A stretch of 64,000 nt of DNA from Episyrphus balteatus (Eukaryota > Arthropoda > Insecta > Diptera > Syrphidae). The notes under the pieces are model-generated. The model ran no database searches, had not been told where the DNA came from, and saw only the letters and a list, made by a program, of their open reading frames with translations. Below, in pieces: positions 1-12,600 of the stretch. The DNA lies in the NCBI RefSeq assembly GCF_945859705.1, contig NC_079137.1:78885150-78949149 (forward strand), given 5' to 3'. The first letter of the stretch is position 1. Every line of letters starts with the position of its first letter. Position numbers and translations under genes: made by a program.

Positions 1-3000
1 ATAACTAAAGCGAAGAATCCTTTCAAAAAACAATCACTCAAAGAAAAAGATAAAGATACAGATACCAAGTCTCCAGTAGATTTTCTAGGCTTTGATGCAG
101 AAGAGATCGAAGAAGGTCAACAGTCAACATCTTTAAGACTTTCTCAATCGGTAAGTTGTTTTTTTTTATTTTTTTTGAAAATATATTTAAACTTATTATT
201 TCATTCCTTAAAAATAGGAGGATGCCGAGACTCTTAGTATTATTGAATCACCATCAATAGTAAACATCAAACCAAAACAAAAAATTAGAAAAGAATCTCA
301 AGATAATAGTGGGACAAAGGTTAAAAAAGAGAAACAAAAATGGGAAAAGAAATCAGCAAATACTTTGATCAATTGGCTGTCGAATCCTGCAAAAGGTGGT
401 GCTGCTGCAACAAGTGACGATGTCTGTGATACAAAGGAGGTAAGTTTTTTGTTCAACTATTGGATTTGTTCTTACCTCTTTTCTTCTCTGAGATATTTTA
501 GTACAAATGCAAAAATATATTTTTCAAAAATCATCAATTGTGAGTGATTTCAAATTTAGGGGCAAAAATTACAAATTCCAATTCCAAGATTATCAAAAAA
601 ATGGATTAAAAAAAAAAGTCATCCAAATTCATCGAGTGAGACAAAGGCCTCCTTAATTAAAAATCTAAATATGTTTTGTTCCAATATTCGGAAGTAGATA
701 TCTTCGGATCCAAGTCTCGAAACAAGTTTTGGTTTAAATATATTAAACAAATATTTAAACCAAGACTATGTGTTCATAGTAAACAGGCCTATCCAATCAG
801 GTTCAAATATTAGAAATATAAAGATCTAGTGACTTAGTCCTCAGGCCGCCTAGAACCCATGTGATTGTTAAAGCTAGACACCTTTTTTCCAGATATCAGG
901 TAGAGTCCATTTCCGAAAACGATGCTACGCTACCTATCGGCTATCAAACCAACGAGTAGAATATTGATGGTTTATATGAAAAGCCCGAAACTATTTAATG
1001 AAGTCATGAAAGCGATTCCTCTGATCCATTTTTACTTGCGATATAGGTACTATATATCAAGTTATGCATTCGTACAAAAAAAAAGTTGAGATAAAAATCA
1101 GACATGACATTACTATGATAGAAAATGCCAAAATGTCAAACTTGGTATGCAGCGTTATTTGGCTACTCTCCAGAAGGGTTTTTGGAATTAGTTTTTTTGG
1201 ACCAATTATAACGGTACATGTCGTATACCGATTTTAGTAAAGTTGAAAGTTCTCAAAAACGGCTCCAACGATTTTGTTTAAAAATGAATGAAAATGAAAA
1301 AAAACTTTTTTTTTTGAAAATCATGCCATAGAACCGTTTTTTTAAATCCGATTTTCTCCGAAACTACCAGTTGGATTTTGATGAAACTTATTGTAAAAAA
1401 GCATTTATAAAATTTTAGTATAAGCCTAAAATAAAATTTTGAAAAAATTACTTTTTGGATTTAAAAAAAAATTTTTTAATTTTTTTTTGAAAAATCAAAT
1501 TTTCGAAAACGGGACATTGAATTTTTTTTGAAATTTTGGTTTGAGATAATTGATTTGGGTTGGGGTCAAAGTTCTGCCGGGGTCAAAATTCTTCTTTTTA
1601 AAATTCTGTTTTTCAAAATTCTGCCAAAAATTAAAAAAATGGTTTGGGAAATTTAAAAAAGCATGCGCTTTTTAACATTTTCTAGCTAAATTTGCTGCCT
1701 TTTTGAGATTACTTTCTTAAATCAATAAATTTAAAAATATTGATAAAAGGTTTTTAATGATAAATATTTTCGAAAAATAATAATCGAACATTATTTAATT
1801 AGTCAAATAAAAATTGATATTCAAAACATTAAATATGAAAATTAATATACTTTATCACACAACACCGTTTCTATAATTAGTTTTCAACGGTATACTCGTA
1901 TAGATGTGAGTTATAAGAAAGTCAGTACTAAGCAGTTTAAAAATATCAACCTAAAAAAACATTATTGAGTGTATTTTGGTATAATAAACGCATATGCTAT
2001 GAAAAAAAAGAAGAATTAGCAGAATTTTTTTGTTCAAAAAAAAATGCTGGCAGAATTCTGAAAAGCAGAATTTTGAAAAGCAGAATTTTAAAAGACAGAA
2101 TAGAAAAAAATCAGAATTTTGAAAAACAGAATTTTCTTGAAAAAAGCAGAATTTTGTAAATCAGAATTTTGACCTGCTCCCAAGTGATTTCTACAAACTG
2201 ACATACCAATATTATTTTTAACTTTCTTTCCAAAAAATTATTTATAAAAAAATTAGTTTTTTAAAAAACGGCTCTTAGATTTTTATTTTTTTTCTAAAAA
2301 TGCATCTTAATAATACCAAATGAAATTGCAACTTGTTTTGGACGGCAATTTAATTTCAGATGTTGTTTTATTCCTTTGAAAAACGATTTTATTTATCTTT
2401 CGCTTCCAACGCATACTGGGCGTTATTACGGGTTTACCGTAATAAGATCGTTTTCAAAATCAGAACGACGACGTTGTCTCTGCAAATTTTCTCTCTTTGT
2501 TTTTCAACTTGAAAATTTCTTTGAATACTAACTAATTATCCTTTTTTTATTTTTATTTCCCAACAAAAGGATGCAAATGAACAAAGTTCATCAGTTCCTC
2601 CTAAAAAACGTCGCACCAAAGTTCAAAACTTAGATGAATCGATCACTCTGACAAAGCATGTTGAGCATCATAACAACGAAGCGATTAGCCATGAAGTTGA
2701 TTTGGTACTAAAAAAAGAAAAAGGTAAAAAAGGAAGAACGCCAAAACTGAAAAAGCATACCAAACTTGAAGAAAGTTTGTGTGAAACTATAACAAGTCCC
2801 AAACTTGAAGAAAGCTTCTGCCAAAATATAACAAGTACCAGCAAAGATCTGAATTTATCTACAAAGCCTTTTTCAACTAAAAGTATGAAAGTGGCCGAGG
2901 AGACAACTTCAAAAGACGAGACACCTAAACGAGGAAAGAAAAAAGCTGGACAACCAAATATCGTCCCTGATGAATTTGTAAATGTTGTTTTAAAAACCAC

Positions 3001-6000
3001 ATCAGTAAGAACGCCCAAGGGAAGAAGTAGAAAAAGAAAACGATCTGAATCAGAAGAATGCACAACTGAACCACCAACTAAACTACCCCATCTGGGTGCA
3101 GACTTACTTTTAACTGATTTATACTCGTGTCAACCCAAACGAAAAGCGGGTCGCCCAGCCAAACGAACAAGCTGCGACTCTACACAAATTTCCATAGATA
3201 CTGCTTCTCCTTTTACCGATCCTCCACTACCAAAAAGAAAATTCAAGACTGACTGTGAATTCAATCCTAGACTCCTTCTCATACGAAAAAGAGAAGAACT
3301 CAATAGCGATGAACCCATTGTCGATCCTAATTTACAAACTGAACGAAAAAGTCCTGACGATGTGCAATGTGCTCTTTGCATGGGCTACACACCAAAAAAG
3401 AAATGGATTCAACACGTTAGCAATCATTATGGCATTGGTTGGATTGTAGGACAACCACCTCCTTTGAATGTAAAATCACGCGCTTCGGTTCTTAGCTTTT
3501 TGATTGAATTCTTTAAAGTTTCGAAAATCAAAGGTTTGAATTGTCGTCTGTGTAATACACTTCGACGATCTGGTCTTGGACTTCTTATGCATTTAGAGCA
3601 GTGCTGTCTTACCAAAGAAGAATTGGACAAGAATCGCATTGTTTGTGAATATTGCAAGAAAAATTATTCCAAAGCTTCATTTTTAGGACATCAAAGAACA
3701 TGTTCAGAATACTTAAAATATGTTTTAGCACAGTCATCACTTGAAAATACTGAAAAGTCAGAAGATGTACCCAATATTGATGTACTTTCAAATACAGGAA
3801 GGTTGAAGAGGAAGTCTGTAATCAAGTGAGTGAGATTTAGATCTTTTTAATTCGAACTACGAAAATGATTATATACTTTCTTGTTTTCTTTAATATTTTA
3901 GAGCTGAAACAAAACTGAAAAGCTTAACAGAACCCCCAGAATTTGTTCCCGACGATGTAAGTACAATAATTTGTTATTTGTTGGAAAACATAAAAGCTTA
4001 CAACTATTTTAATTTTTCAGTTTATCGAATACATTCCTAAAGAAATTACACCAGATATTGAAATAATAAAAGAAAATTGGCGTTTGGAAATAAATTCCTT
4101 GGGAAAAGGGTTTTGTGCAAATAAAAAATGTCATTTTACTGCGACATCTGTAGAAGAACTTGTTGCCCATTATGATGTGAATATTTGTAAACAGTTTACG
4201 AAAACTGGTTATGTTTGTTTAAAGTGCAAATTTAAGTATGACTTTCATCATGATGACATCGAAGTAGTTCGACGTCATGTCGTAGCAAGTCATTCGCCGA
4301 AAGTGCCTAAAGCTAAAGATGATATTGAAGCGGAAATTAATTCATCAGAATCATCAGATTCAATATCATCGGGTGAAGAAGAAGTCGATAGTGATGAAGG
4401 AGCAGATAGTGATGCCGAGAAAGGTGGGGAGGATGGAGAAAAAAAATCAAAACCCAAAAAGAAGTCAAAAAAGAAAAAATTAAAGAGATTCTCGCTCAAG
4501 AATCCACCGACTAAAGAGTACAGAAAACGTAAGTTATAAAAAAGCATTTTTGATAACGTTTATTATATTATTTTAACTCAATGTGGTGAACAGAAAACTG
4601 GGTTGATGTGATTGTATAACGTTTGAAAGCAAAAGTAGTGATCTGCAGAGATGATCAAATGACATGATAATTTTTTTAATGAGATATTCTTTCGAATCGT
4701 TGCAACGCGATTTATACCAAAAAGCTGATCAAAAGTCTAAAATAAAAAATGAAGCATAACATAAAACTTTAACCGTTATGTAGATTATGTAAATAGATAA
4801 GTAGGCACTCATGTGACAACCATATTTACCACGCCATGTCGATGCGTTACTTTTATTCTAAGGGCAATTCCATTATCGCGGGTGCAACACTTATACTCAT
4901 TCGAAGTTTATTTACAAAATACAAAAATATTTTAATTAAACTATCACTTGAAAGAGTACATTTAAACCTGTTTAATTTCAATTCAGCCATAAAATTTAAA
5001 TTAAAGAAGTAAATCGTCACTAGGAAGGGTTCAAAGTGCGATCGCTGGTGCAACAAAATCAGCTCTACATTTTTTGATCTTAGTACTAAAACAAAAAAAT
5101 CTGTAAATTTTCAAACATTCATATTTGATTTTTTACTTACATAATATTGAATGACGTTGCATCAATAATCATTAAACATAAAAAATAAATAAGAAAACAA
5201 AAATATACAGAGAGGCATTTACATTCGAAGGTATCGCTGCAACCGCGGGTGCAACGGGTGGCGATTTTGAGCCTGTATTTGTAGTTCGTACCTAGCCATG
5301 ATATTTGCAGTTCGTAACGACTCTTTTGTATTATAGCCTTGCCAAGCGTAATTAAACAAATGTTTCTGTTTAATTAGGCCTCATTTTCGTTTGTTTTTAT
5401 AAAAAACAGTTATTTTACTTGGAATTGTTACAGGAAAGTAACAAATATTGTACAAGAAATTATGGCGCAGATCGTCTATAGCGGAATGGCCCCTAAGTCA
5501 AAAGTTAGTGCTTACCGGATCGACTTTTTTTTGTGCGATTTTGTTTAAAGTTTTTTTTTTTTTATAAGTTGGATTTCCTGTTTTTTTTACCGACTTCCAA
5601 AAAGGAGGAGGTATTCAATTTGTCTTTATTTTTTTTTAAATTAATTTATTTTTTTTTTTTTTTTTTTTGTGTTTGTTACCTCATTACTTTGGACTGAGTG
5701 AACCAATTTTGATAATTCTTTTTGTATTGGAAAGCTGGTAGCTGCAGTGTGTTCCATTTGAATTTCGTTCAATTCTGGGAATAGAAACTATTAGAAAAAC
5801 CATAAAACCCAGTTTTGATCCAAGGAAGTAGGTTTTGTTTTTTGATAAAAATGATTATTTATTTTGCATTTAAATATTATAAAGGTGTTAACTTCATTTA
5901 AAGCATATTTGTTTCAATTAAGCAAGTTTCTTTTTTTTTGAGTTTGATCAAAATGTTTTTTTTTCACGAAAGCTGAAAAAGAAAATTTAACAAAAAATAA

Positions 6001-9000
6001 TATAGTAATTGTTCGCGTCCTAACTGCGGGCCACTGTGGCGTATGTGTAACTTTTTTTTTATATTGAAATATCTTATAGTTATAGGTTAATACAAATTTT
6101 GCTTTCCTTGATTAATCAGTCAGGCCAGTTAAACTTTGTTGATTACTCAGATAATTATACCTATTCTGCTATTCGATTCACGTGAAAGTCTAAAATAAAA
6201 AGCGTTTAAATGGGGGTTAAAATTAACCTTAAGCAAATTTTTTTTTTCTTTAGAATTTCTAAAACAAGCGGAAACAAAGATTTGCTTTCGAAAGTAAGAA
6301 GTTTTTCAAAGCCAGTTTGACGTGATAAAGGAAGGAAATCTTTCGATTCACGTGAATCGAATAGCAGAATAGGGCTGAATATCACCATAGTATTAGAGTT
6401 ATAATTTACCGTTTTCCATTCTTATCATTTATAGACTTCCATTAAAATAAAACACAAACAAAATAATTGCTAATTTTCACGTTATTTTATTTATTGATTC
6501 CTAATGATAACCAAAATTGTCACAAATATTTGCTATTCCCTCTCACTTAATTTGCAATCGATTTTTCACTTGAAAATATCACTTATTAATATTACTATAC
6601 TATAATATACTAGCCATGTTTTATTTTCATTATGATCCAGATCAGATCATTGTATTTATTTGCGTTACAACAAAAGTAGGATTTCACTTTATTGTTGTTC
6701 AGCAAATAAAAATAATGATCTGATCTGGATAAACATAAAGCACGGCTACTATAACCAAATCAAAAGTTACAAAACTATGGAAGTAACAAATCAAACTAGA
6801 ACAAAACATTCACACAGGAAACCGATAGCAAAACTTATGAAAATATTTATAAAATATGCTGGGTAATTTTTGTATTTATTAATTACACTTTTTAAGAACC
6901 TTTTTCATACCTTTTTAAATACCAACAAATTTTGATTACTTTTTTGGGTCAAATACCCCTATTCGCGTCGCCTTGTCTAAAACCTTTTTTAACAAAGATA
7001 TCTTTGAGCTTCATTGTTCATGGTCATCCTGTACAGGTGGACGAGCGTTCGCTTTGAAATATGAATGTAAATAATCTACATATCTAGCCTCGCCAAAAGT
7101 TCTTATTAATTAACTAGTGCGGCAAGATTTTCTTAGGCCCATTTCAAACATAGCCGATTTATCATTAGTCTTAGTTGTCAGCCTATTTTTTTCGAACCTA
7201 GTTGATTCATATTAATTAATAATTTGTGTCTTTTTGTTCTTTTCCATGACATTTAAATTTCGCTGAATCTTAAAATATGACCTAAAATCTTATAGAGCTA
7301 AAATATTCAAAATTTCAAATCTTTCTTTTCTTTCTCAGTATTAATCCAATAATTTTACCATTTCTTATTTTACAGTTCTTCCTGAAAGAAATTCAAAAAT
7401 TAAAAATGTTGTAATCGATCATTATGATAAATTGTAAGTTTTTAATGTTTGTTTCGCTCGATTTTCAAACAAAACTAAAATATTTGAACTTTCTTTTATT
7501 ACAGCATTAAGAGTAATTATTCTCTTGATCCTCTTTTTACCTTCGCCACAACAAATGTAACTTATACAGAAGCATCTGACTCGTATTTTGCCAAATCTAC
7601 GGAATCAATTAAATTCATTCATGATGGCTTTAATGGATTTGTCAAGACATTTGGTGAAATAAAAATTGAAAAAGATCAATGGAAACAATTAGAAAGGCTT
7701 CATGGGCTGACACATAAATGTAACATACAGTTTTTATCCTTTTTTAAGTTTATTTTTTAAATATTAAATTTATTTCAGCTGAATACACTATTTATATGGG
7801 TGGACCTGTGACAAGCTTAGCTTGGGTTCCTCTTGATCCTCACCCGCCATCTAATACACAGTACCTAGCAGTAACTATTCGAAAGGGATTGGATAAATTT
7901 GCACGTTTTAAAAATCAAAAACGTAGTCGAACACTTATTTATATTCTCAAATTTGATTTAATTGAGTCGTCAGAAGTTAAAGGGGCAATTAGCTATGCTG
8001 TAGCTATTGATGATGGTCCAATACATGCTATTGAATTTTTACCAAGTGGTGGCTATTCACCAGAAATGAATAGACTTGGAATGATAGCTGTAGGTACGGC
8101 AGAGACTGAAATAAAAATTTATTCTCTGCCTCTCTATGTAGAGAAAAATGACTGTGATTTGTTTCCAATTGTTCGATTGGAAGCTGCGATGGAATTGCAT
8201 TTGGATGTGTCGGCAAATCCAAGTGATGACATGGATAATTATATGACTCAATGTACATGCTTGGTATGGTCAAAGGTATAAAAGTTGTACTTTTTAAGGA
8301 GATTTGTTTTTGAAAACATGTAATTTCCTTACAGTTTGCTGGCCATAATTTTATAGTTGGAGGTTTTGTGAACGGTTTCATCGGCATTTGGGACATCAGT
8401 GATGATGTTGACAATCTAAATCGATTCAATCGAAACGGAACAAGGATTTTCTGTCCGGTTTCTTTCTTTTGGACATCGGAAGATCGTTTAATGAGTAAGT
8501 TGATTTCTCAAAAGAAGCAAACCGAAATGTTTTATATGATTTTTTGTTTTCAGGTTTGGTTATGCATTATGACGTGAACGGTCCTCGATGGCTGGCAGCT
8601 TGTAACTCAACGAGAAAAATAATGCTGTACGATTTGCGAGACATTACTGAGCCAGTATTATTTCGCATAGAAGTGACAATAAATGTAATCACTTGCTTAG
8701 AATGGCCAGTTATTTGGGAGAATTTTTTTTATGGTCTTGGTGATATGATGCCTTCAAGTAAAATACATATTTTTAATATTTCTGTTTAGTTTGAAATTAT
8801 TAAGAGTTTAATCTTTTAGATGGTTGTATAATTAGTGCGTTCAGTCCGATGACAATTTTGTATAACAATCGTAGATTTGAAAAATTCTGCACTGGAGTGA
8901 CGGACATACATTATAACATTTGGAAAAATTCCTTTGTCGGTGGGGCAGATAACGGCGATATTCAAGTGGCACCGTTGAGAGAAGGTGTTTTAGATGTTGC

Positions 9001-9413
9001 ACAGAGATTGAAAATTGATGTGAAAACTATATCCACATTGGATATAGTTTCATTAACTGACGATAAGGAAATCAATGCGCTTCCTGAAGAGGGACAGCGG
9101 GTATTTGACAATGAAGCTATGGGCCAATATGGAATAGTGTTTGGTTCTATAAGAAAAGTAAATTAATTTCTGTATTATTTCTTTCCATATAATACTTAAA
9201 AACATATTTTGAATATTCCAGTTACCTGGACGTAAAAAACCAGAATATTATGAACCCAAACGGATACCTCCGGTAAATTTACAACGATTAGTGCGGATAA
9301 ATAAAATAAGATACAATCATAATAAAAATGCATGTGATGTGTTAGCGATGGGCTATAATAATGGGCTTTTAAGGGTCGATATTAGAGATTGGCTTATGGA
9401 AGGACAAAATTGA
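1..9413 (+). CDS. TFIIIC-110 (GTF3C2)-like factor: AT-hooks, zinc fingers, WD40 (5' end missing)
   Basis: Probable subunit of the RNA polymerase III factor TFIIIC, acting in the nucleus on tRNA-type promoters. Exons read from splice sites and frame: 1-150, 218-439, 2570-3825, 3902-3956, 4021-4528, 7376-7433, 7505-7719, 7779-8275, 8335-8494, 8554-8757, 8820-9157, 9222-9413. All junctions keep frame (3855 nt, 1284 residues, stop TGA). The N-terminal half is basic, with AT-hook-like motifs near residues 177, 245, 273 and 314 (KRKAGRPAKR is the clearest). Cys/His finger-like modules lie near 391-410, 449-469, 483-502, 594-618 and 627-652, followed by an acidic Ser/Glu/Asp stretch and a Lys-rich stretch. 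From about residue 760 the protein resembles a divergent WD40 propeller (for example FVNGFIGIWDI, RKIMLYDLRD). The order basic/finger region then propeller fits GTF3C2 and yeast Tfc6. The start lies upstream of the window. Another chromatin WD40 protein remains possible. Confidence 0.62.
1029..1545 (+). repeat. Dispersed repeat family A, copy 1
   Basis: Begins with TTTTTACTTGCGATATAGG and continues with 'gacatgacattac', 'atgatagaaaatgcc' and several 'gaaaacgg' blocks. The same order of motifs recurs at 13953, 22484, 28594, 29355 and 40203. There is no coding potential and the class is unassigned. This copy is degenerate toward its 3' end. Confidence 0.6.
1562..2175. repeat. Inverted-repeat element with CAGAATTTTG sub-repeats
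   Basis: The left end reads GGGGTCAAAGTTCTGCC followed by repeated AAAATTCTG. The right end carries about eight tandem copies of a roughly 15-bp unit, (AG)CAGAATTTTGAAA, and closes with CAGAATTTTGACC. The two ends are therefore reverse complements built from the same short unit, as in MITE-like elements with subterminal transposase-binding repeats. No open frame resembling a transposase lies between them. Confidence 0.5.
4858..5497. repeat. Family D element, copy 1 (GTTGCACCCGC-rich)
   Basis: The ends are imperfect inverted repeats: CTAAGGGCAATTCCATTAT at the left, and the reverse complement of GGAATGGCCCCTAAG at the right. The motif GGTGCAAC or its complement recurs inside at about 4880, 5045 and 5235-5260, including 'accgcgggtgcaacgggtg'. 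A second copy lies in opposite orientation at 42966-44417, sharing the aaatgaggcc, gttattttact and cttcctac blocks. No coding capacity was seen. Confidence 0.5.
5589..5834. repeat. Family C MITE, copy 1 (ACCGACTTCC termini)
   Basis: Starts ACCGACTTCCAAAAAGGAGG and ends GGAAGTAGGT, so the termini are inverted. The interior shares 'tcattactttggactgag', 'attggaaagc' and 'ccataaaacccagttttga' with the copy at 10763-10962, which lies in the opposite orientation. Non-coding. Confidence 0.55.
6029..6050 (+). repeat. Dispersed motif CACTGTGGCGTATGTGTAA
   Basis: A 20-bp motif that recurs at 18059-18080 (reverse strand), 61410-61431 and, diverged, 61528-61549. The flanking sequence differs at each place apart from T-rich stretches, so only the short core is shared. 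Its class is unknown. Confidence 0.35.
6160..6373. repeat. Short inverted-repeat element (27-bp arms)
   Basis: Arms at 6160-6186 and 6347-6373 are exact reverse complements (CCTATTCTGCTATTCGATTC and on). The right arm is itself extended into a palindrome around TCACGTGA. Total 214 bp, with no open frame of note. It has the form of a MITE. No clear target duplication was found. Confidence 0.5.
6609..6754. repeat. Hairpin-forming inverted repeat
   Basis: The left arm runs about 6609-6662 and the right arm about 6703-6754. Both contain ATCCAGATCAGATCATT or its complement and end in TAGCC(A/G)TG / CACGGCTA. They pair over about 50 bp with a few mismatches around a 40-bp loop. Likely a small foldback or MITE relic in the intron. 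Confidence 0.45.
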
Positions 9414-9586
9414 ATTTAGCATTTTTTTTAAATTATTAATTTATTGTTTTTTTTTTTTTAATTATTATTAAATAAGTGTATATAATATTTTATTTTAAAA
9501 ATTATTGTTAAATAATCGTATGCAATTTAGCCGATAACAAAACAAAAAAAATTACTTTAATGGAGAAAAAGTATTAATTACGTTTT

Positions 9587-9592
9587 AATAAA
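9587..9592 (+). terminator. Candidate poly(A) signal of the TFIIIC-like gene
   Basis: AATAAA lies about 175 bp after the TGA stop, and a second lies near 9637. On the opposite strand, AATAAA complements near 9438 and 9489 could serve the converging gene at 9656-13691, so the two 3' untranslated regions probably overlap. Confidence 0.4.
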
Positions 9593-9655
9593 AATATAAT
9601 ACAAAAGAATGTTTTTAAAAAATATATATTATGTATAAATAAAAGCTTTCTTTTT

Positions 9656-12600
9656 TTAATTTTCTTCATTTGCTTGTTGCCGGGGAGATTCTTCGGAATC
9701 TAAAAAAAAAAAGATTTTTTTTATTTTAAATACAAAAAATAAATAACAAAAAATAAAATGTTTATTTTGATTTACTTTCATTTCCTTCGCCCTCTGGGGT
9801 TGAAACATCGGCTTCATTTTCAGCTTCGGCACCATCGACGAGCTTAGCCTTTGACTGAAAAAAAAAAGTTTTTTCTTAGACATTGTTTTATAAATATTTC
9901 GTTTTTCAATAAAAGCCAAAGATATAAAAAAATAATTATGGTCAAAATGTCATTTCCGGAACCTCATATTTCTGTCTGTTTTTTTTTTTAGTATTTTTAG
10001 GCGGGATCCTATCAAACTATGTCTAAAATATGAAATTGAATCGAAAAGATCACGAATAAACTTATGTAAATAAATTCAATAATTATGTAAAGTTCGCAAA
10101 CAAAAATTTTAAGAAATTAAACTGAAGGGTCCAGGAGACAAAAAGGCACATGTCCACTTTTTGCCAAAAATAAACTAATGATGAGGTCTTGTAGTATTTA
10201 CTGAGCACTTTCTGATGGCATCCTTTCTTTTATAAAACAAATTTAAGCCTTGCAAGAAAAATTAATAAATTGTTTGATTTTAGTACTGAGTTGTATGGAG
10301 GACAAAATTTTAAAATGCGTTTTTCTCGAAATGAGTTGGAATGGGCTTGTGCTGTTTTTCCCATGGACCCTTCAACTTGTTTTTAATATAACCTACTTCT
10401 ACTCTACAATTTGGCAATATATTGGAAAATTTTATGGTTTGCCCTTTTACGAATTCATAAATGATAACAATATCTTACATTGGAGCACGAAATTTTTATT
10501 ACTGAGCAAAGTCCATTTATTTGACAATTTGGGCCATGAAAATTGTAATAGCTTTTTTTTGTTTTTTTTTTTTTTTTTTTTTAAATCTCACTTAGAACGC
10601 TTTTATATAAAATTTTCTACTTATTGCAATTTTCTCGCAAACGACTCTATTATTTAACTTTGATTAAACTTTGCATTTGCAAACTTTATATTAAAGGCAA
10701 TTCAAATAAAACTACATTTTTAATTTTTTTTTTTTTAATAATCATTTTTATCAAAAAACTAAACCGACTTCCATGGTTCAAAACTGGGTTTTATGGTTTT
10801 TCTTATAGTTTCTATAGCCAAAATGGGACCACACTGTAGGCCGCTTTCCAATACAAAAAAGAATTATCAATATTGGTTAACTCAATCCAAAGTTATCAGG
10901 TAACAAACACATACAAAAAAAATACAAGTGAATTGAATACCTCCTCCTTTTTGGAAGTCGGTAAAAAAAATGGCATTTTCGTTTAAGATAATCTGCCTGA
11001 TATATAGAAAGAGTTCTTACAAGTAAAATATAATAAAATTGATTTGAGCTGCAAGACCAAGTAATCTCGACCCAATCGTGCATTTTATTTAAATGTCCTG
11101 AAGTCAAAGAAAGTTAGAAAAAAAAAAAATAGTGGTATTAAATTTAGATTTTGGGTATAAACCAGAATAATTGAGGACAAAAAAGCTTAGTTTTTCATTT
11201 GATTACCTCCTTATATTTAGCGGAAGAATAAAAATCGTAGATCTAAACTGGAGTAGCTACATTTCATAAAGCTAAAAATAACTTAAAAAAAAAGTTGTAC
11301 GTGATGGAAAGTGGGATGCACGGTCACGCCAGAGGTTTTGTGTTTAATTTCAATTTTTTCAGCATTCTTGTAAATTAATTTATTTATTTTTATGAGAAAC
11401 TTTCCGCTTTTAAGGAAACAATTTGAAACATTTTATCTTCTGATTAAAAACCTCATCTAAAAAAAAAAATAAATATTTTGTACATGAACTTTGAAGAATG
11501 AAGCTTTAAAATGTTTTTTTTTTTTGTTGTATCTCAATACGGATAAAGTTGATGGCAAATTACTAAGAAATAGGTTTATTAAGATTTTCTTTTTCGTAAA
11601 AAAAGTACTCATACGCCATACGTCGATTTTTTCAAATCTCACCTATCGATTTGTTGTGAAAGGGTTCACATGTACAACGTACTAATGTATGAAAAAGATG
11701 ATCAGGTTCAAGTGTTTTCACAAGATTGGAGGAAAAATGGTCTGAGTAGTTTTAAATCAATGAAAAAGATTTTTTTTTAATTTAAAACAAAAATACTTAA
11801 AAAATAAAATTAAAGTGGAGTGAACACAAATCATGGCATTCGCAATTAATTGACCTAAAGAAGCTAAATTTGAAGCTGTAAAACATTAACTTAAAAAATA
11901 AAACTTACTTTTTTCTTCTTTTTAGTTATTTCTTCTCCAACTTCTGGTTCTTCTTCTTCCACAACTTCAACATTAACATAGCCCTCAGGGAATAATTTCA
12001 AAGCTTCTTGCTTGCCAACAACTGTATTAGCACTAACATAAGAAGGACCATATTCAGCAAAGGCCAACATAGTGTGACTAGTTGTTTTTGCTACTTTGAG
12101 AACAAGTTTATCAGTTCTAAAAAAAAATCATTACAAAATCAACATATTGAATCTAAAATTCAATAACCGCCTTACATTTGTGGTGTCTTAGCTTCATATT
12201 TGGTCAATGAATTCGCTATTAACTCTGCTGTCTCTGGATTATCATTTGTAAAGAATCCATAAAGTAAAACATTCTCCTTGTTCTTCTCTACAATCTCAAA
12301 AATATCCTTTTTCTTATAAGCATCGAATGCCATAACAATATGTGGTGGATCTGGCACCGGATCCGGTGGTAAAAATGTAGATGTTTGAGCTCGAAAAAAG
12401 ACATAAATTAGAGTTGCATGAGTTCGAGCATCTGTTGGTACCCAAACTGGTGGTATTAAAATTATTTGGGCATCCGATGAGGATGCAACAGATCCCGTTT
12501 CTTCGGGTTTTTTTGTATTGTCTTCTTGTGCCTCTGTTTCCTCGTTTCCTTCGACTTCTTCACCAGGAAGTGGTTCATCCCCCAAAATTTCAGCTAATGG

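Larger units (their letters stand above)
440..2569 (+). other. Intron 2 of the TFIIIC-like gene, repeat-filled
   Basis: This 2.1-kb intron holds a dispersed family A copy (1029-1545) and a CAGAATTTTG-rich inverted-repeat element (1562-2175). The splice sites are GTAAGT at 440 and AAAAG before 2570. No coding exon fits the frame inside it. Confidence 0.6.
4529..7375 (+). other. Intron 5 of the TFIIIC-like gene, repeat-filled
   Basis: A 2.85-kb intron, GTAAGT at 4529 to TTTTACAG before 7376. It contains family D (4858-5497), a family C MITE (5589-5834) and two short inverted-repeat elements (6160-6373 and 6609-6754). The phase-1 junction on both sides supports the intron call. Confidence 0.6.
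9855..11908 (-). other. Intron 4 of the thioredoxin-domain gene
   Basis: This 2.05-kb intron lies between the exons ending at 11909 and starting at 9854. It contains a family A fragment (about 10560-10760), a family C MITE (10763-10962) and a family A tail ending near 11090. The rest is AT-rich with no recognisable feature. Confidence 0.55.

Noticed and set aside
2702..2704. Apparent protein start inside the TFIIIC-like gene
   Set aside because: The codon is TTG within a longer open exon beginning at 2570, in frame with upstream exons, so it is not a start.
10250..10657. 135-residue open frame on the plus strand
   Set aside because: Low-complexity AT-rich sequence with a long Phe run, within an intron of the opposite-strand gene and overlapping repeat family A.
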